From: Dermanyssus gallinae
Lineage: Eukaryota > Arthropoda > Arachnida > Mesostigmata > Dermanyssidae
Direction of reading: 5' to 3'
DNA length: 64,000 bases
NCBI GenBank assembly: GCA_003439945.1
Contig: QVRM01006574.1
Location: forward strand, 559,501-623,500
The position numbers and the translations under genes are program-made. Positions 53,321 to 64,000 of this stretch are shown in pieces (within the stretch, counting starts at the first letter, position 1; each line of letters begins with the position of its first letter). The notes beneath the pieces are model-generated. The model was not told the origin of the DNA. It ran no database searches and saw only the letters and a list, made by a program, of their open reading frames with translations.

Positions 53321-55999
53321 GCTATACGGCGGCATAGGTTTGGGTCTTGTCTGTCATCGCCTTGCCTTTAGATAGCAGAGAAAGCCTGACTATATCCTAG
53401 TATTCATGATCTCGTTGAAAAAATCACAGAAACAGTTTACCAAAAGTGGCTCAAACTCTTTTCTCTCGAAAGGGCGCGCCCTAAGATACTTGTTGGAACC
53501 CAAAGGACAGACTAAGAATCTCTTCTAATGTTAACCGGCGTCAAGTCATTAAAGCCAGGTCGTTTCGCAGTTATATAGAAAACTTTTTAGGCGATCCGTT
53601 ACCTGTTCGTCGCTAGGTTGATTCGTCCCTCTACGAGGGCGCACAACGTAGACTGAAGGCTTCCGTTCTGCCATTTCAAGTGTATTCGCAAATGTAGTCG
53701 TAGCGTATCGCTGTGTTTAAAAACCTAAGCCTGCATCTGGCTAGCAGCTTTTTCCTTCCCTTGGCGCAAGAGCTCGTGCACCCCATGGTGGGCGAGATAG
53801 CAAACCTGAAAAATACACTGTCGTGAGCTGCTCTGCCCGGGTCTCTTTCACTGACTGCGCTACTAATAGTTCTCTCTCATAGTTCACAGCAAGTATCCAC
53901 ATCACGGCTTACCTCAAGGCTATCAACCGCTAAAAGTTTAGGGTCTACAAGCCTCGTGGCAATCAAATGTGAATCGCCTCGCTGTTTTGCCCAAATATCG
54001 GAAATGTTTGCAAAGGCGGATGCTTCCTTGCTGCCACCTCGAAAACATCAAAGCTTTTAACTTTGTCATCGACAAGGTCGTGGAACAGTACGTCAATGGT
54101 GCATAATTTGTTATGGTTTATATAGGTATGGTCCTTGTGTGTATTTGTACATCTTACCTCTCCTTTATCGTTAGCCACCGACGATGGTTGGCATTGACAG
54201 GTCGAAACCTGATATACCGGAACTTACCGTGTGGGCGGCTTCTCTCGACTCAAGATTTGAGGGAAGGTAGCAGACGACTAATGGCAATGTTAATTGAACT
54301 TAAGCATGCCAACCGGCGCTAAGTTAATTGGTTCTCTAAGTCCCTCATAGTTCCATAGAACTAATCACAAAGACCCTCAATGGCAAGCATTTCTATTTAA
54401 CTCCCAGAAATAGACCTGCTAAATGTTAGTATTTTCTTAAGTGTCCGACGTACTAAAGTTTAGCAAACATATAAAACATATTTAACTGTTTTTACTTTAA
54501 CGTAGAGACTTAAAGCTTTTCTGAGTAAAATGGCTTAACGGCAACACCATTGTTTTTCATGCTGAACCGGTCACTCGTACGCCCGTGGCCGCCCCCTTCG
54601 TAGCTCTAAATGGTTGTCGACCTATACATGGTAAACGCCGGTGTGTGCTTTACATTGCTATAGTCGAAACAAAACAAAAAACGAGTTACATTATCGTCGT
54701 AATGAAAAAGATAGCGTATTGCTAGCAAATCACGTTTTTGTTTAATAATAATGTAACAGAAAGACGACGTTTATTACACTTCTAAGCTTGATACGCAAAA
54801 ACGAGTTTGGAAGCCAGTGATTTTGATCATCTAGACCACGGGAAGCGCACAAATGAGCCTTCTGCAAGATCCGGAGAGATCCGCCATGCCTTGCGCACTC
54901 GATGTATGGTTTCGATGCCACAATTGCTCACGTCGAACAAAAATGCCCAAAATTGCTCGTTTGTCCTGCTACGGCCATCTTGACGGTAAGTAGTTAAGCT
55001 GTGGCCGAATTCATAATATGCGGAGCACTTTGTGCAACAGATGTAAATGAAAAACGCCAGTCTTTTTGTCGTTATGCGATTCATTTATTTGGCTCCGGTG
55101 AGATTTCAAACACGGCAGAGTGCTTCGCTTTGCCTGTAAGAGTATGTAACCTCAGCAATCAGCAAACCTTGCGCCATACCGCGTAGTAAATTTAACATAC
55201 AAATAAAGGCAGCTCTAACAATGGTGGTGTAGCATTTAAGCTACCGATTGTAATATATAGCTGCATTTAAAGTAAGTGTAAATCATACTTGTTGTTACAG
55301 GAAGCAGCAATTATTAAGATATAAAATATTAAGATTGCAAAAGCACTCGTTGCTAGCATTTTGTAATGCTGCATAACAGCAAATAGTGATCTATCATGTT
55401 GCCTATAGATTGGCTTTTAGCAGCACTGAATTATACCAACATTTACGTTATCCCCAATTCGAAAAACGCAAAACCTTAGGCAAGCTCTTTGCCGAACCTA
55501 GCGAACGATGAAGGCAATAACTGCGAGGCCGCAATATCTATCATAATCTCACACACATCTCTATCTTGGAAAGAATGTATTGAACTACATCTGACTTCTG
55601 TTTTTCAATAGTTCAATAGAGTTTTCAATAGTTCTGAGATAACTGGTTAGCTTACGCAAGTGCTAAATCCTCTACGGTTGCACTGCAAACAGCTCGTCTA
55701 GTAACGGCACCAGAAGCAACAAACCCAATCAACTCCAAACATACGCTACGTCTGGATTGAATAAAACATTTTGTTCAAAATACTTCGTCTCAATGTTGGG
55801 CCAGAATGTGCGAGTTTTCGACTGTAATTCTCTCGGAATACGTCCAAGGGATCCTCTAGTTTGCTTTGCTCCGTTATACGAGAGTGTGTTCACATTCACT
55901 TTACGGAGACTGTGATGGCGGATACAAGGGAGGCCTTGTATGGCTCTCCTTACATCTTGCTTTGCAGGAAAGAACAAGCAGGCTGGTTCTTTCCTGCAA
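53321..55999. other. no gene recognised between LINE remnant and right arm
   Basis: Frames at 53963-54178 (-) and 54827-55084 (-) are open but match nothing I recognise. The latter (RLAFFIYICCTKCSAYYEFG) has two cysteine pairs. No splice-supported exon, RT or tRNA-like sequence was seen. Confidence 0.35.
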
Positions 56000-57066
56000 A
56001 ACAAGATGACGACATGTTGGTGGCTTCGTATCAAGCTGATCGTTGCTCATCTGGGATTTAACGGTGCTGGACTCTAAGCAGTGTATTGCGGGAAGTCTCA
56101 CGAAGGAGATCTATATAGACGGCTAGAGACTGATGACGGAAATGAAAGATCGACAATCTGGGTAACTTTTTATCAAAGGTTGTCTATAAAAATACAAAGG
56201 GACAATTCCTTTGCAGTGTTAAGGATCTTTCTACCAAATTTGACTTGGATCGCAGTAGCCCTGTAGACAAAGTGGAAGCACAATATTTTTAGGATGTAGG
56301 TCAGTTATTGACATGTTACGCTTGCGTGGCCTCATCTATTGGCATGAACTGGTGCGCCATATCTTCGTCGTATTTAGTAACTATCTCTAATGTAAAACGT
56401 TTATGTCAAAGGGATGAACGAAAGCCTTAAAAGATAGGAAAAAACTGCATATACAGGCGTGGGAAATGACTGATATAGGCGAATGTGTTGAACAAATATA
56501 TGCATGTATATCGTATTTTGGTGTACTAGCGCTAACTCTGTTCACATGTGTGTTAAAAATCCTTTTTGCTTGGGGCTTTCTGGTGATTATAACGCGTGTC
56601 GACATGACACATACCAAAATAAAAACAAAGATCAGAGATATTTCTGGAACAAAAGTATCCACCGGTAAGCGCTCTAGGTCATTGAGTGCCGCATTCGACC
56701 CCTTCAGTTACACATTCATATACACCTGACCCTCCCAACGTCGTCAAACTAAGTAGACTCCAATCCGCCAGCTTCTCAGTCTTCTTTGTCTGCGAACAAC
56801 AAAGACCATCAATATGCTGGCTTCTGAGTCTTACTTTTAACGTTCTCTTGCAGACACCACAGCTCTAAATTAGTTGCAAGTTGCAATTGTATGCCCAGCT
56901 ATATGTTATAAAAAAATATAGATATATAAAAAAAAACTTAAATTAGTACGTCTTTCTAATATTGTTGAAGCTTATATTTATGAAATACAAAATATTGTCC
57001 TTACCGTGATTAAAGTATTAAGGGCTCAAATCAGTCTTTTTCTCCCTTTGTCCACGATCTTTGCGT

Positions 57067-57198
57067 TCACAGAAGAAGGCCACATAGGAGGGCAGACGTC
57101 GCGAGTGAGCAAAGACAGGCAGCCAACGCCATCCAAGATACGATTTGTCGTGGCTTGAGCAAGCATAAAAGATAGTCCCTGTCCGCAAGCAAATTCGC
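57067..57198 (-). pseudogene. receptor copy 3 last exon (TM-like C-terminus and stop)
   Basis: After TTTCTTAG it reads ANLLADRDYLLCLLKPRQIV, SWMALAACLCSLATSALL and CGLLL then TGA, with the same 132-base length as copy 1. About 16 differences by eye, many of them silent or conservative. Confidence 0.75.
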
Positions 57199-58629
57199 CT
57201 AAGAAATTTCCATTATATATATACAAGGTCTATCATAACAATATGTACTAATTTTAAGATTTGGTAGAACTCGGAAAGAAAATAACGTTTTCCCAACGGA
57301 AGAAGGGGCAAATATGTATTGTTTAGACGTTAGGATTACATTTATAAAACTGGCTATTTTGCCTTTTTTTCTCCTACACAGTTGTTCCAATTCTACGTTG
57401 GCGGGAGAACCAGTCAAAGCACGAAAAAACCGATCATACCGGCGTGTTCGGCGGTAAATGAACAGGTTATTCGGCTGAATAATCTGAATAACACCCGACG
57501 CAAGCTAGCGAAAGGCGACTAGCGGGACTAAATTAAGTCATAAAAAGTCGATATGCTGTTATGCCTTACGTTGAAGCTTTCACGCGCAGAACCGTAAACG
57601 TTTGCGATTACGATCAAAAATAAACGCCCAAAAGGCAATTTTTAGGCAATAGCACATTTAATGCCTACCATTTTTGGACCAAGGTGATAGTGCTGCGCTA
57701 GGTGGTTTCCGCTATATGGAAAGTGAAGACATACATGCTTGCTAGCATTTTGGCCTGCTTCAGAAAGCGTGTATCAGAACGTTATGTACATATTTTAAGC
57801 CTTGATAGAACGCAACAATAAGACATGTTTTGTTGTTATTGTTTATGTTGTTTGTTTTGAAGTTTCCGAAGGGGAGTCGGAAACGTCTTCGAAAAAAATG
57901 TTACGGCTCGGAACAACTATGGCTATCGAAAAAGCTTAGTTACTTGGAAACTACGTAACGCAGCACCATCACTTTGGTACAAAAATAATAGTAGTATTAT
58001 ATTTTCTATTGCCTGTGAATGTCTTTTGGGCGTACATTTTTGGTTGCAATGGCAAAATGATCGATTTTTTTTTATCACTTTTATTTATCCAGCGTTTCGC
58101 CTTTTGCTAACTTGCATCGGGTGTTGCACATTTATGGAGGAGAAAAAAAGCAGAATAGCTACTTCTATAAATTCCAATCTCATTCTTAAACAAGACGTTT
58201 TTAACCTCTCATTTTACTGTGAAAACTAATTTTCTTGCCGAGTTCTACCAAATCTAAACTAAGTACATTTTTGTGTAATATATATATATATTTTTTATAT
58301 AAAGTCTGTTCAGTAAGTTATGCAGAATTGATTACGGCTAGTTTTCAACCTAAATCCATTCCCTCTTCACACGCTTGTTTCTGCTACCAATGAATAATAT
58401 AAACCGTATACACTTTTTTTTTTATCTATGACAAGTGCTTGCTTACCAGACAATGGGTTATCTGAGGAAATCATCACAACATTGTACTCAAATTGTTAAA
58501 ATATTTTATGTTCAAGATTCGATTATTAATTTTTTTACAATGTAACACATACGGTATAATTGGCTTTCGTGTGAAGACTACTATTAACAAGGCAATAAAA
58601 AGCTGATTTTATGCATATAGTATAAGGAA

Positions 58630-58752
58630 AACTCATACATCTTCTGTCCAAAAGATGGGGAGAATTAGCTTCGGCACCGGCTCTGTTTCTAAAGGTATTA
58701 GCTTCAGGCTTGTTTGCATTCGCATTCTCATGACAACTCTCAGACCAGATCC
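58630..58752 (-). pseudogene. receptor copy 3 exon, ILPIFWTE block (in-frame TGA)
   Basis: After TTTTTTCAG it reads GSGLRVVMRMRMQTSLKL, IPLETEPVPKLILPIFWTED, V and a TGA at 58635-58633. In copy 1 the stretch is GAATGTGTTTTCC where here it is GATGTATGAGTTTTCC, so a 3-base gain creates the stop. Confidence 0.8.
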
Positions 58753-59793
58753 CTGAAAAAACACTGGCCGTTTAATAAGCGTAACTGCCTTATATTAGAC
58801 GTGTTACAGATACAGCTACTGCAGGCTTTTGGTGATAAGTTTTAATGATAAAGAGTAAAACTCAACTTACGTTACACCACGTTTAGACAATGAATGTATC
58901 TAATCTAATTTATGCACAATATACATAATCGAATTCGGGTCGAAATGCCACGTTCAGCTTTACTATTAGAAGAGACTTTCGCAAACTTAGCTTTGATTTT
59001 GGCACTCATTCGGAACAATAGCGTACCAAACCGTTATGTTAACCGTCGCAGCAGCGTAAAGCGCCTGTTCTATGAATTCTACAAAAGCAGCTCTACACCA
59101 TACATAACTGCATTTAACAGTGAAACAAAGAGTAGACAGCGGATCGCAGTAGTCTTGATTAAAAAAAGTTTATGCATTTTAGTTTATTATAGTTTTACCG
59201 TCAAGCTGGTAGCTGGGTCTATGTGTAACAAATACAACATCTATCGAATGCCCTCTTGCCACACGCAGGCACTAGCCTTAATTTTTACCAACACGTCTTA
59301 ACAACACAGGCCGATAACGCCACCGCTTGAAATCCGTACCAAACGTGAGTTTCTGTGAATCATGTGCTTACTACTAAAAGATCATTCTTGGATTTTCAAA
59401 ACCCCAAATGTAAAAGTTTTGCCTAAGTCGCGGTCGCTATGCGCAAGTTTTTACTGTACGTATTGCACGCTTTTCTGTCAATTTCTGCGTAGAAGCGTTT
59501 ATATTAGAGCAGAAGTAGCTTGCTACTGTATTACTCCATGCGAGTGATTTCGTTTTCATGGTTACAAATCAATGGCGAGAGAATCAAAACACAACACCGC
59601 TCAACAACACAACAAACACGCTCCTCCGCTGCCCACCCAGTGGGTTGCATGGAGAGATGGGTCTGTTAAATATGCTAAGTAGTAACACACAATAACGTTA
59701 TATACGGCTCATAAGGACACATCATCAAATAGAAGAAAAAAAAATCAAATATTTGACATCACGAGACGTAGACAAAGGCAACATAAAGCATAT

Positions 59794-61521
59794 TTATGCA
59801 AGTGTTTAAGAATAGGCTGCAGAGTATTCTGGAGACAAATGAGAAAATAGGAGAATGGCAATGCGGATTTAGGAAAGGATATAGGCTAGACGATCACCTT
59901 TTCCTACTAAGTCAGGTTGTCGAAACATCGAGATTGCGGGGACAAGGGTGTGTGGCAGGATTTTTAGATCTTAAGAAAGCATATTATATGGTGGACAGAA
60001 CAAAGTTGTATAAAATTATGCTAGAGGAGGGTTTGGAGAGAAGTTGGGTAGAGTTGCTGGAAGAAACTTACAGAAATAACACGGTAAGAATAATAATAGC
60101 AGCCGAACAATCTAGAGAGTTCATAGTCGCTAAGGGGGTCAGGCAAGGCTGTCCGTTGTCATCGGTTATATTTTTTATGTATATAGAGAGAATAGCGCGA
60201 AGGATTAATAAAACGGGTTTAGGGTGGCAGATAGGGGAAAAAGGTGTATATATCAAGACACCTGTGCTGCTGTTTGCTGATGATATGGTAGTGTTAGGGC
60301 GGGGCACTAGCGAAGTTCAACAAATGTTGAATGCATGTGGGGAAGCAGCGGAGCAACTAGACATGGTGTTTAATGAAAAAAAGAGCGCAATTTTAGTATT
60401 TAACGGAATTAGGGAGGAAAGAAAGCTTGTAGTACAGGGGAAGGAATTGGAGTATAAAAGTGAGTACAAGTATCTTGGGGTGACAATGACTACAGGGGGA
60501 AATTATCTAGAAAAAGAAGAGATATTACGGAGGAAGAAAGCTGAAAGAGGAAGAAATGCAGTAAGGTGTAAGGGCCTCTGGGGGTTTAACAAATATATAG
60601 TAACAACGAATATATGGAAGGCCATGTATGTGCCAAGATTGACCTTTGCTAATGCCTCTCTGGTCCACAGCGCGGGGTTAGGAAAGAAGTTAGAAACAAT
60701 ACAAAGAGAGGTGATAAGATTTGCATTGGGTTGCCGTTTTAATTGCGCTAGGGAATTTCTTGAGGGCGAAGGAGGAATGTCAAAATTTATACAAAGGGAA
60801 GCACAAAGTAAGCTAAGATTTAGTGTTAGGATTAAAAGTGTTACAAATAAAAGATGGGTTAAACAGATGCAGCTGGTAAAGACGGCACTAAAGATGAAAA
60901 CGAAGTGGGATCGCAGAGTAGAATTTGCAGCTAGGGAGATTGGGTACAATAGTCAGCAATGGGCCAGAGCGGGAATATCGGAGAAGATGGTGAAATTGAG
61001 GGTGAACAAGTCATATACAGGCAAATGGAAATTGGCGATGGGTTCCAGATCGAGTTTGGCAAGTATATATGGAAAGGAAAAGACGGAAAGGGGCGGGGTA
61101 GAATGGGTATACGATAATTCAAGAGCGAGCGGCCTATTGGCAGATGCCAGGGCAGGGATGTTGGATACAAGGATACAAAGAGCTAAATATATGGAGGGAC
61201 AAAGTACAGAATGTCGAGCATGTGGGCTAGGGAATGAGTCAATTGAGCATATTGTTATAGAGTGTACGGCCCTAGGGGGAAGCAGAGATATAGAGCTGTC
61301 GGATGCCCTAGCTCTAGGACCAAACGTGAGAAAGGACCTGGTCGATATTACAAAGAAGAGGCTGTCCCAATGGAAAGCAAATACTCAGTAGGTATGGAAG
61401 TGTACATTGATTATTCAGATGCATAGGTAACATATATGCTGCCGCTCTAAGCGCCCCTGATAAAAAAGGGTGACATGTGTATTTAGGTATGCATGCCAAG
61501 CGAATAATAAATCAATCAATC
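59794..61521 (+). mobile_element. LINE family Y, 5'-truncated copy with 9-bp target duplication
   Basis: AAAGCATAT occurs at 59785-59793 and 61522-61530. The body ends in AATAAATCAATCAATC, the same (CAAT)-type tail seen at 22408 in the other copy. The open frame and intact duplication mark a recent insertion, in the right arm only. Confidence 0.88.
59796..61391 (+). CDS. LINE family Y ORF2 fragment: reverse transcriptase and C-terminal zinc cluster
   Basis: A 531-codon open frame beginning inside the RT. Motifs: GEWQCGFRKGYRLDDHLFLL, VAGFLDLKKAYYMVDR (the usual D after KKAY is Y, the catalytic aspartate before it is kept), AKGVRQGCPLSSVIFFMYI, LLFADDMVVLGRG and YKYLGVTM. The long C-terminal part includes RCKGLWGFNKY, CREFLEGEGG-like CAREFLEGEGGMS and, near the end, CRACGLGNESIEHIVIECTA, a CCHC-like cluster. 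The endonuclease is missing through 5' truncation, so this copy cannot move on its own. Two older relatives are at 22.4-23.9 and 27.9-28.2 kb. The clade was not resolved. Confidence 0.85.
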   Translation: MQVFKNRLQSILETNEKIGEWQCGFRKGYRLDDHLFLLSQVVETSRLRGQGCVAGFLDLKKAYYMVDRTKLYKIMLEEGLERSWVELLEETYRNNTVRIIIAAEQSREFIVAKGVRQGCPLSSVIFFMYIERIARRINKTGLGWQIGEKGVYIKTPVLLFADDMVVLGRGTSEVQQMLNACGEAAEQLDMVFNEKKSAILVFNGIREERKLVVQGKELEYKSEYKYLGVTMTTGGNYLEKEEILRRKKAERGRNAVRCKGLWGFNKYIVTTNIWKAMYVPRLTFANASLVHSAGLGKKLETIQREVIRFALGCRFNCAREFLEGEGGMSKFIQREAQSKLRFSVRIKSVTNKRWVKQMQLVKTALKMKTKWDRRVEFAAREIGYNSQQWARAGISEKMVKLRVNKSYTGKWKLAMGSRSSLASIYGKEKTERGGVEWVYDNSRASGLLADARAGMLDTRIQRAKYMEGQSTECRACGLGNESIEHIVIECTALGGSRDIELSDALALGPNVRKDLVDITKKRLSQWKANTQ

Positions 61522-61592
61522 AAAGCATATGCTGCCATACAATGCTGGAAGAAAATGCATTGTTACCGTATGAGAATATGGACAAAGCCCTA

Positions 61593-61800
61593 CCGAGCAA
61601 GATGGCTTAGTGGCAAAAGGCTTTACTTTGCATTCGGGAGGCCTGGGTTCGAGACCCAGACCGGCCACTTCTAAATTGGTTTTCATGGTTTCCTATTTAA
61701 ACAAGGTTAATGCCGGAGTGGATTAAAAATCGACCATGATCGAAAAAAACACAGAGAAGCACAGATGTCTTAATAAAGAGATGGTGCATTACCATCCAAC
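61593..61800 (+). mobile_element. tRNA-headed SINE
   Basis: A box TGGCTTAGTGG (61603-61613) and B box GGTTCGAGACC (61646-61656) with a T-arm-like CTGGGTTCGAGACCCAG, followed by a non-tRNA body of about 140 bases (TTGGTTTTCATGGTTTCC, GGAGTGGATTAAAAATCGACC). Tick genomes are known to carry tRNA-derived SINEs; membership of a named family was not tested. It is absent from the equivalent intron of the left arm. Confidence 0.65.
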
Positions 61801-61869
61801 ACCCCATCAAGTTAAGTTAAATTAAGTGATGAATACTGAATAAAGGTTATTAAAAAGAGTCAAACTTAC

Positions 61870-62074
61870 AACGTGGACGTCAATGTAGTAGTTGTGTTTG
61901 TTCTCGTCAGGATGTAAACCGCTTACGTTGGCTCGCAGTGCAGAATCTCCATGAAGGAAGTGAGGTAAGCTAAATACAAGCGGCGTTACGTACGCCACCC
62001 ACACTGATCTTGTAGCTTCGAGCCTGCTTGCGTCGTACGTCCCCTTTATGTGTGTCGGTGTTAAGCAATAACAA
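61870..62074 (-). pseudogene. receptor copy 3 exon, CFC...SLPHFLHGD block (in frame)
   Basis: After TCGTGTAG it reads N-CYCLTPTHIKGTYDAS, PLVFSLPHFLHGDSALRA, NVSGLHPDENKHNYYIDVHV and ends before GTAAGT. It is 205 bases and open, with phase 0 at its end, matching the next exon. It serves as the undamaged reference for the copy 1 exon. Confidence 0.9.
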
Positions 62075-62334
62075 CTACACGAAAACAAGTGTTACACATC
62101 GTGTAGTAGGGAGTCATTTCCGGCGGAAGAAATCAATAAATTAAAATGCATGCCCTATAAATTACGTGAACAACAAAACCTAAGTTCATTGACCGCGTTC
62201 TGCTCTTTTACTGAAAGGTATCGGATACGGGTGTGACGTTAGCCAAATAACATTTGAATCATCATGCTTGCCTAAAGCGGCTCAGTCAATCTATTTTGAG
62301 GACAAAAATCCTCATGGATGCACAAAAAACCTAC

Positions 62335-62421
62335 TTATCAAGTTCGGGGTCACCGGTTTCATTAAAGAGGTCGCTGCCTCCCTGGAACCGAGCGATTAGT
62401 TTACCTTTAGCAAAGTATGGC
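62335..62421 (-). pseudogene. receptor copy 3 exon, linker before the CYC motif
   Basis: An 87-base exon reading R-PYFAKGKLIARFQGGSD, then LFNETGDPELDN across the junction, with CCACAGAG and GTAGGT borders as in copy 1. Confidence 0.75.
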
Positions 62422-62639
62422 CTCTGTGGATACAGAAGCCACGGCTTAGTAAGATAAAATGAAAAAATCTTTACGCTCTTCGGCCGTGTCTCGAAGGCTG
62501 GAAAAAGTTCGCCACCTGCAATAGAAATAGCGCCGATATTACATTATCTGGTGCCAAAATAAATTCAAACCTGAAGTTTAAAATGACTCTGCCGGAGTTA
62601 CTTTAAGTTAACTAATGAACATATTGCTCCAATCGTTTA

Positions 62640-62790
62640 TCTTTTAGTCGTGCCCTCAGTCAGGCCTCAGGAGGAGCACAGAGGAGACGCAGCGAGCATT
62701 AGAAAATTGCGATTTCTCCTTTACGGTATCAGAGAAATGTCCGGGAGGGGGTCCGAGTTTAGTGAGTTCAAAAGTTTTTCTAGTTAAAAA
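62640..62790 (+). mobile_element. R1-like LINE fragment shared with the left arm
   Basis: Matches the reverse complement of 10890-11030 at the equivalent place, so the insertion is older than the inverted duplication. GGTCCGAGTTTAGTGAGTT resembles the R1-like 3' tail at 4.57 kb. Confidence 0.45.
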
Positions 62791-63172
62791 TACCTCAAAT
62801 ATTCCCAGTTATTATGTAAGGCTTTGTATGCTCTGTTCAATAGCACCCTCTTCCACTGCAGTGGCTCGCGACTGTTACGAGGTTGGTCGCTACTGAAAAT
62901 TTATTGTACCGCCGAATTAAATGCACTTGTTTGCTGCACGGGTCTATCAACATTTGATCATGCTTGTTCCGCATATGCCAGATTGTTATCAAAACTTTAC
63001 GTAAAAAAATTACAACGTTTTCTCTCGTATTTTCTCGTATTAACCGCTTGAAGTATTTCATTATTAATTCGCGGGGAGGCCTAGTCGTGTTATTTACTTC
63101 TAATAGCTTGATCAACACAGTGTCGGCGGCGGAAAGCAGACCTGGGGTGCAACACTCGTCTCCTCCACGACA

Positions 63173-63340
63173 TTAAAAACTAAACCCTGTTTTCGATTTC
63201 ACTACTTAAGCACTCAGTTTGTTAATGGATATGTTAATGATAGGGTAGCAAATAACTTAAAAACTAAACCCTGTTTTCGATTTAACTACTTAAGCACTCA
63301 GTTTATTCATGGATATGTTAATAATAGGGTAGCAAATAAC
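63173..63340 (+). repeat. 84-bp tandem duplication (two units)
   Basis: TTAAAAACTAAACCCTGTTT starts both units, at 63173 and 63257, and both end in AGGGTAGCAAATAAC. Only a few bases differ. The left arm has a single, more diverged unit near 10345-10415. Confidence 0.9.
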
Positions 63341-64000
63341 TGGTTATTAATATTACTAACTTAAAGATTAAAACAAAGTAACTACAAAAAAACATCTGTA
63401 GTGAATTTCGGTATATATTCAATTTCTTCTGAAAATGTCTTATAACGTGTAACATTTTCTCAGCTACATTTGTCACATGAACGACTTTGACTTATCGCAT
63501 TCATCTATGTTGGTATAATTTTGGAGCAACGTTAATTAAGGTTTGCTTTAATATCAAGTAGCTTTATTTAAAGACGCATTTTTAGAAGCGTTTGGAAATT
63601 CAATGTACATATGCGTCGCTAGTAACCAGTAAACATAGGGATGTCTATTATAGGCGCAGATATGAAATACATAGAAACAACAAGAAATACATAGAAAAAA
63701 ATGTAAGTGTGGAAAATTCGAGTCAGTTCCCCCATACACCACCGTTTGAGAGGATAGCATAAAAAAGCCGTACCCGAAAATTGGGCTACGTACAGTTTTT
63801 AGTAGAACTTCTAAAAACGATAAAGTATACTAAATTGTTTCGAAAAGCATCGATCAGCCATTCGAAATGAAACTATTCTTAAGGAGTATGCATGGATGCA
63901 AAAATCCGAATTGGACATTTTATTTTGTACGACAAACTCCGTGAACAACGTTCAAAAGCGGCAGCTGACACGATGTATGGTAGTGAAGTTTTCGGGTTGA
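63341..64000. other. right arm intron-equivalent sequence, no gene recognised
   Basis: Aligns with about 9.87-10.34 kb of the left arm (for example TATACCAACATA.ATGAATGCGAT). No exon is seen here in either arm. Confidence 0.5.

Larger units (their letters stand above)
57067..62421 (-). pseudogene. SR-B/CD36-family scavenger receptor, copy 3 (3' half in window)
   Basis: Four exons on the minus strand correspond to the last four of copy 1: 62421-62335, 62074-61870, 58752 to about 58630, and 57198-57067. Upstream exons would lie beyond 64000. Phases agree across the first three (2, 2, 0). The SLPHF exon lacks the 11-base insertion of copy 1 and stays in frame, and copy 1's TGA position is a lysine here. 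An in-frame TGA at 58635-58633 nevertheless interrupts the FWTE exon. A LINE Y and a SINE fill the intron between the second and third exons. Probably a separate pseudogene, arranged tail to tail with copy 1. Confidence 0.75.
56000..64000 (-). repeat. inverted duplication, right arm (continues past window end)
   Basis: The reverse complement of this arm aligns with 9.87-19.35 kb in the pairs listed there. It carries arm-specific insertions: LINE Y (59794-61521) and a tRNA-headed SINE (61593-61800). Homology is still present at base 64000 (TTCGTCGTACAGAATGAAAT at 9960 against the reverse complement of 63935), so the true outer end lies outside. Confidence 0.85.

Overview
The window is eukaryotic: introns with GT/AG borders, no operons, and most of the DNA derived from non-LTR retrotransposons (LINEs). 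The mix of R1-like, CR1-like and R2-like (RLE-type) LINEs with tRNA-headed short elements fits a chelicerate, most likely an ixodid tick. The species is an inference; nothing here names it.

The host genes are an SR-B/CD36-type scavenger receptor cluster, decayed and rearranged. Copy 1 (+ strand, about 1.08-13.83 kb) can be followed exon by exon in CD36 order. It ends in a TM-like hydrophobic exon with a stop codon. An 11-base insertion in one exon and an in-frame TGA in the next suggest a pseudogene. Copy 2 (+, about 20.4-27.9 kb) is a direct-repeat fragment of the copy 1 introns with a truncated exon. Copy 3 (-, 62.4 down to 57.07 kb, continuing past the window end) is an inverted copy with matching exons and its own TGA. 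The inverted arms (about 9.87-19.35 kb and 56.0-64.0 kb) face each other tail to tail. A TXNDC17 (TRP14) retropseudogene lies antisense in a copy 1 intron.

The middle (about 19.9-53.3 kb) is nested retrotransposons. A nearly complete LINE with a 918-codon APE+RT frame sits between 10-bp target duplications (23.9-26.9 kb). A 6.3-kb R1-like element (29.7-36.0 kb) was inserted into the RT of a minus-strand CR1-like LINE; the two halves still read on from one another. Next to it (37.3-42.2 kb, -) is the most interesting element: a gag-like ORF1 with zinc knuckles joined by an overlapping TAATG stop/start to an ORF2 that carries a C2H2 finger, an RT and a PD-D type endonuclease domain. A two-ORF jockey/CR1-like element follows (44.2-48.6 kb, -), then worn fragments.

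Smaller elements include a mariner-type MITE with about 185-bp inverted arms (15.9-16.7 kb), a half copy at 8.1-8.3 kb, tRNA-like short elements, R1-like 3' tails, a BEL/Pao fragment at the left edge, and microsatellites. Insertions shared by both inverted arms predate the duplication; those in one arm postdate it. All identities were read by eye from motifs and alignments; no database search was possible.
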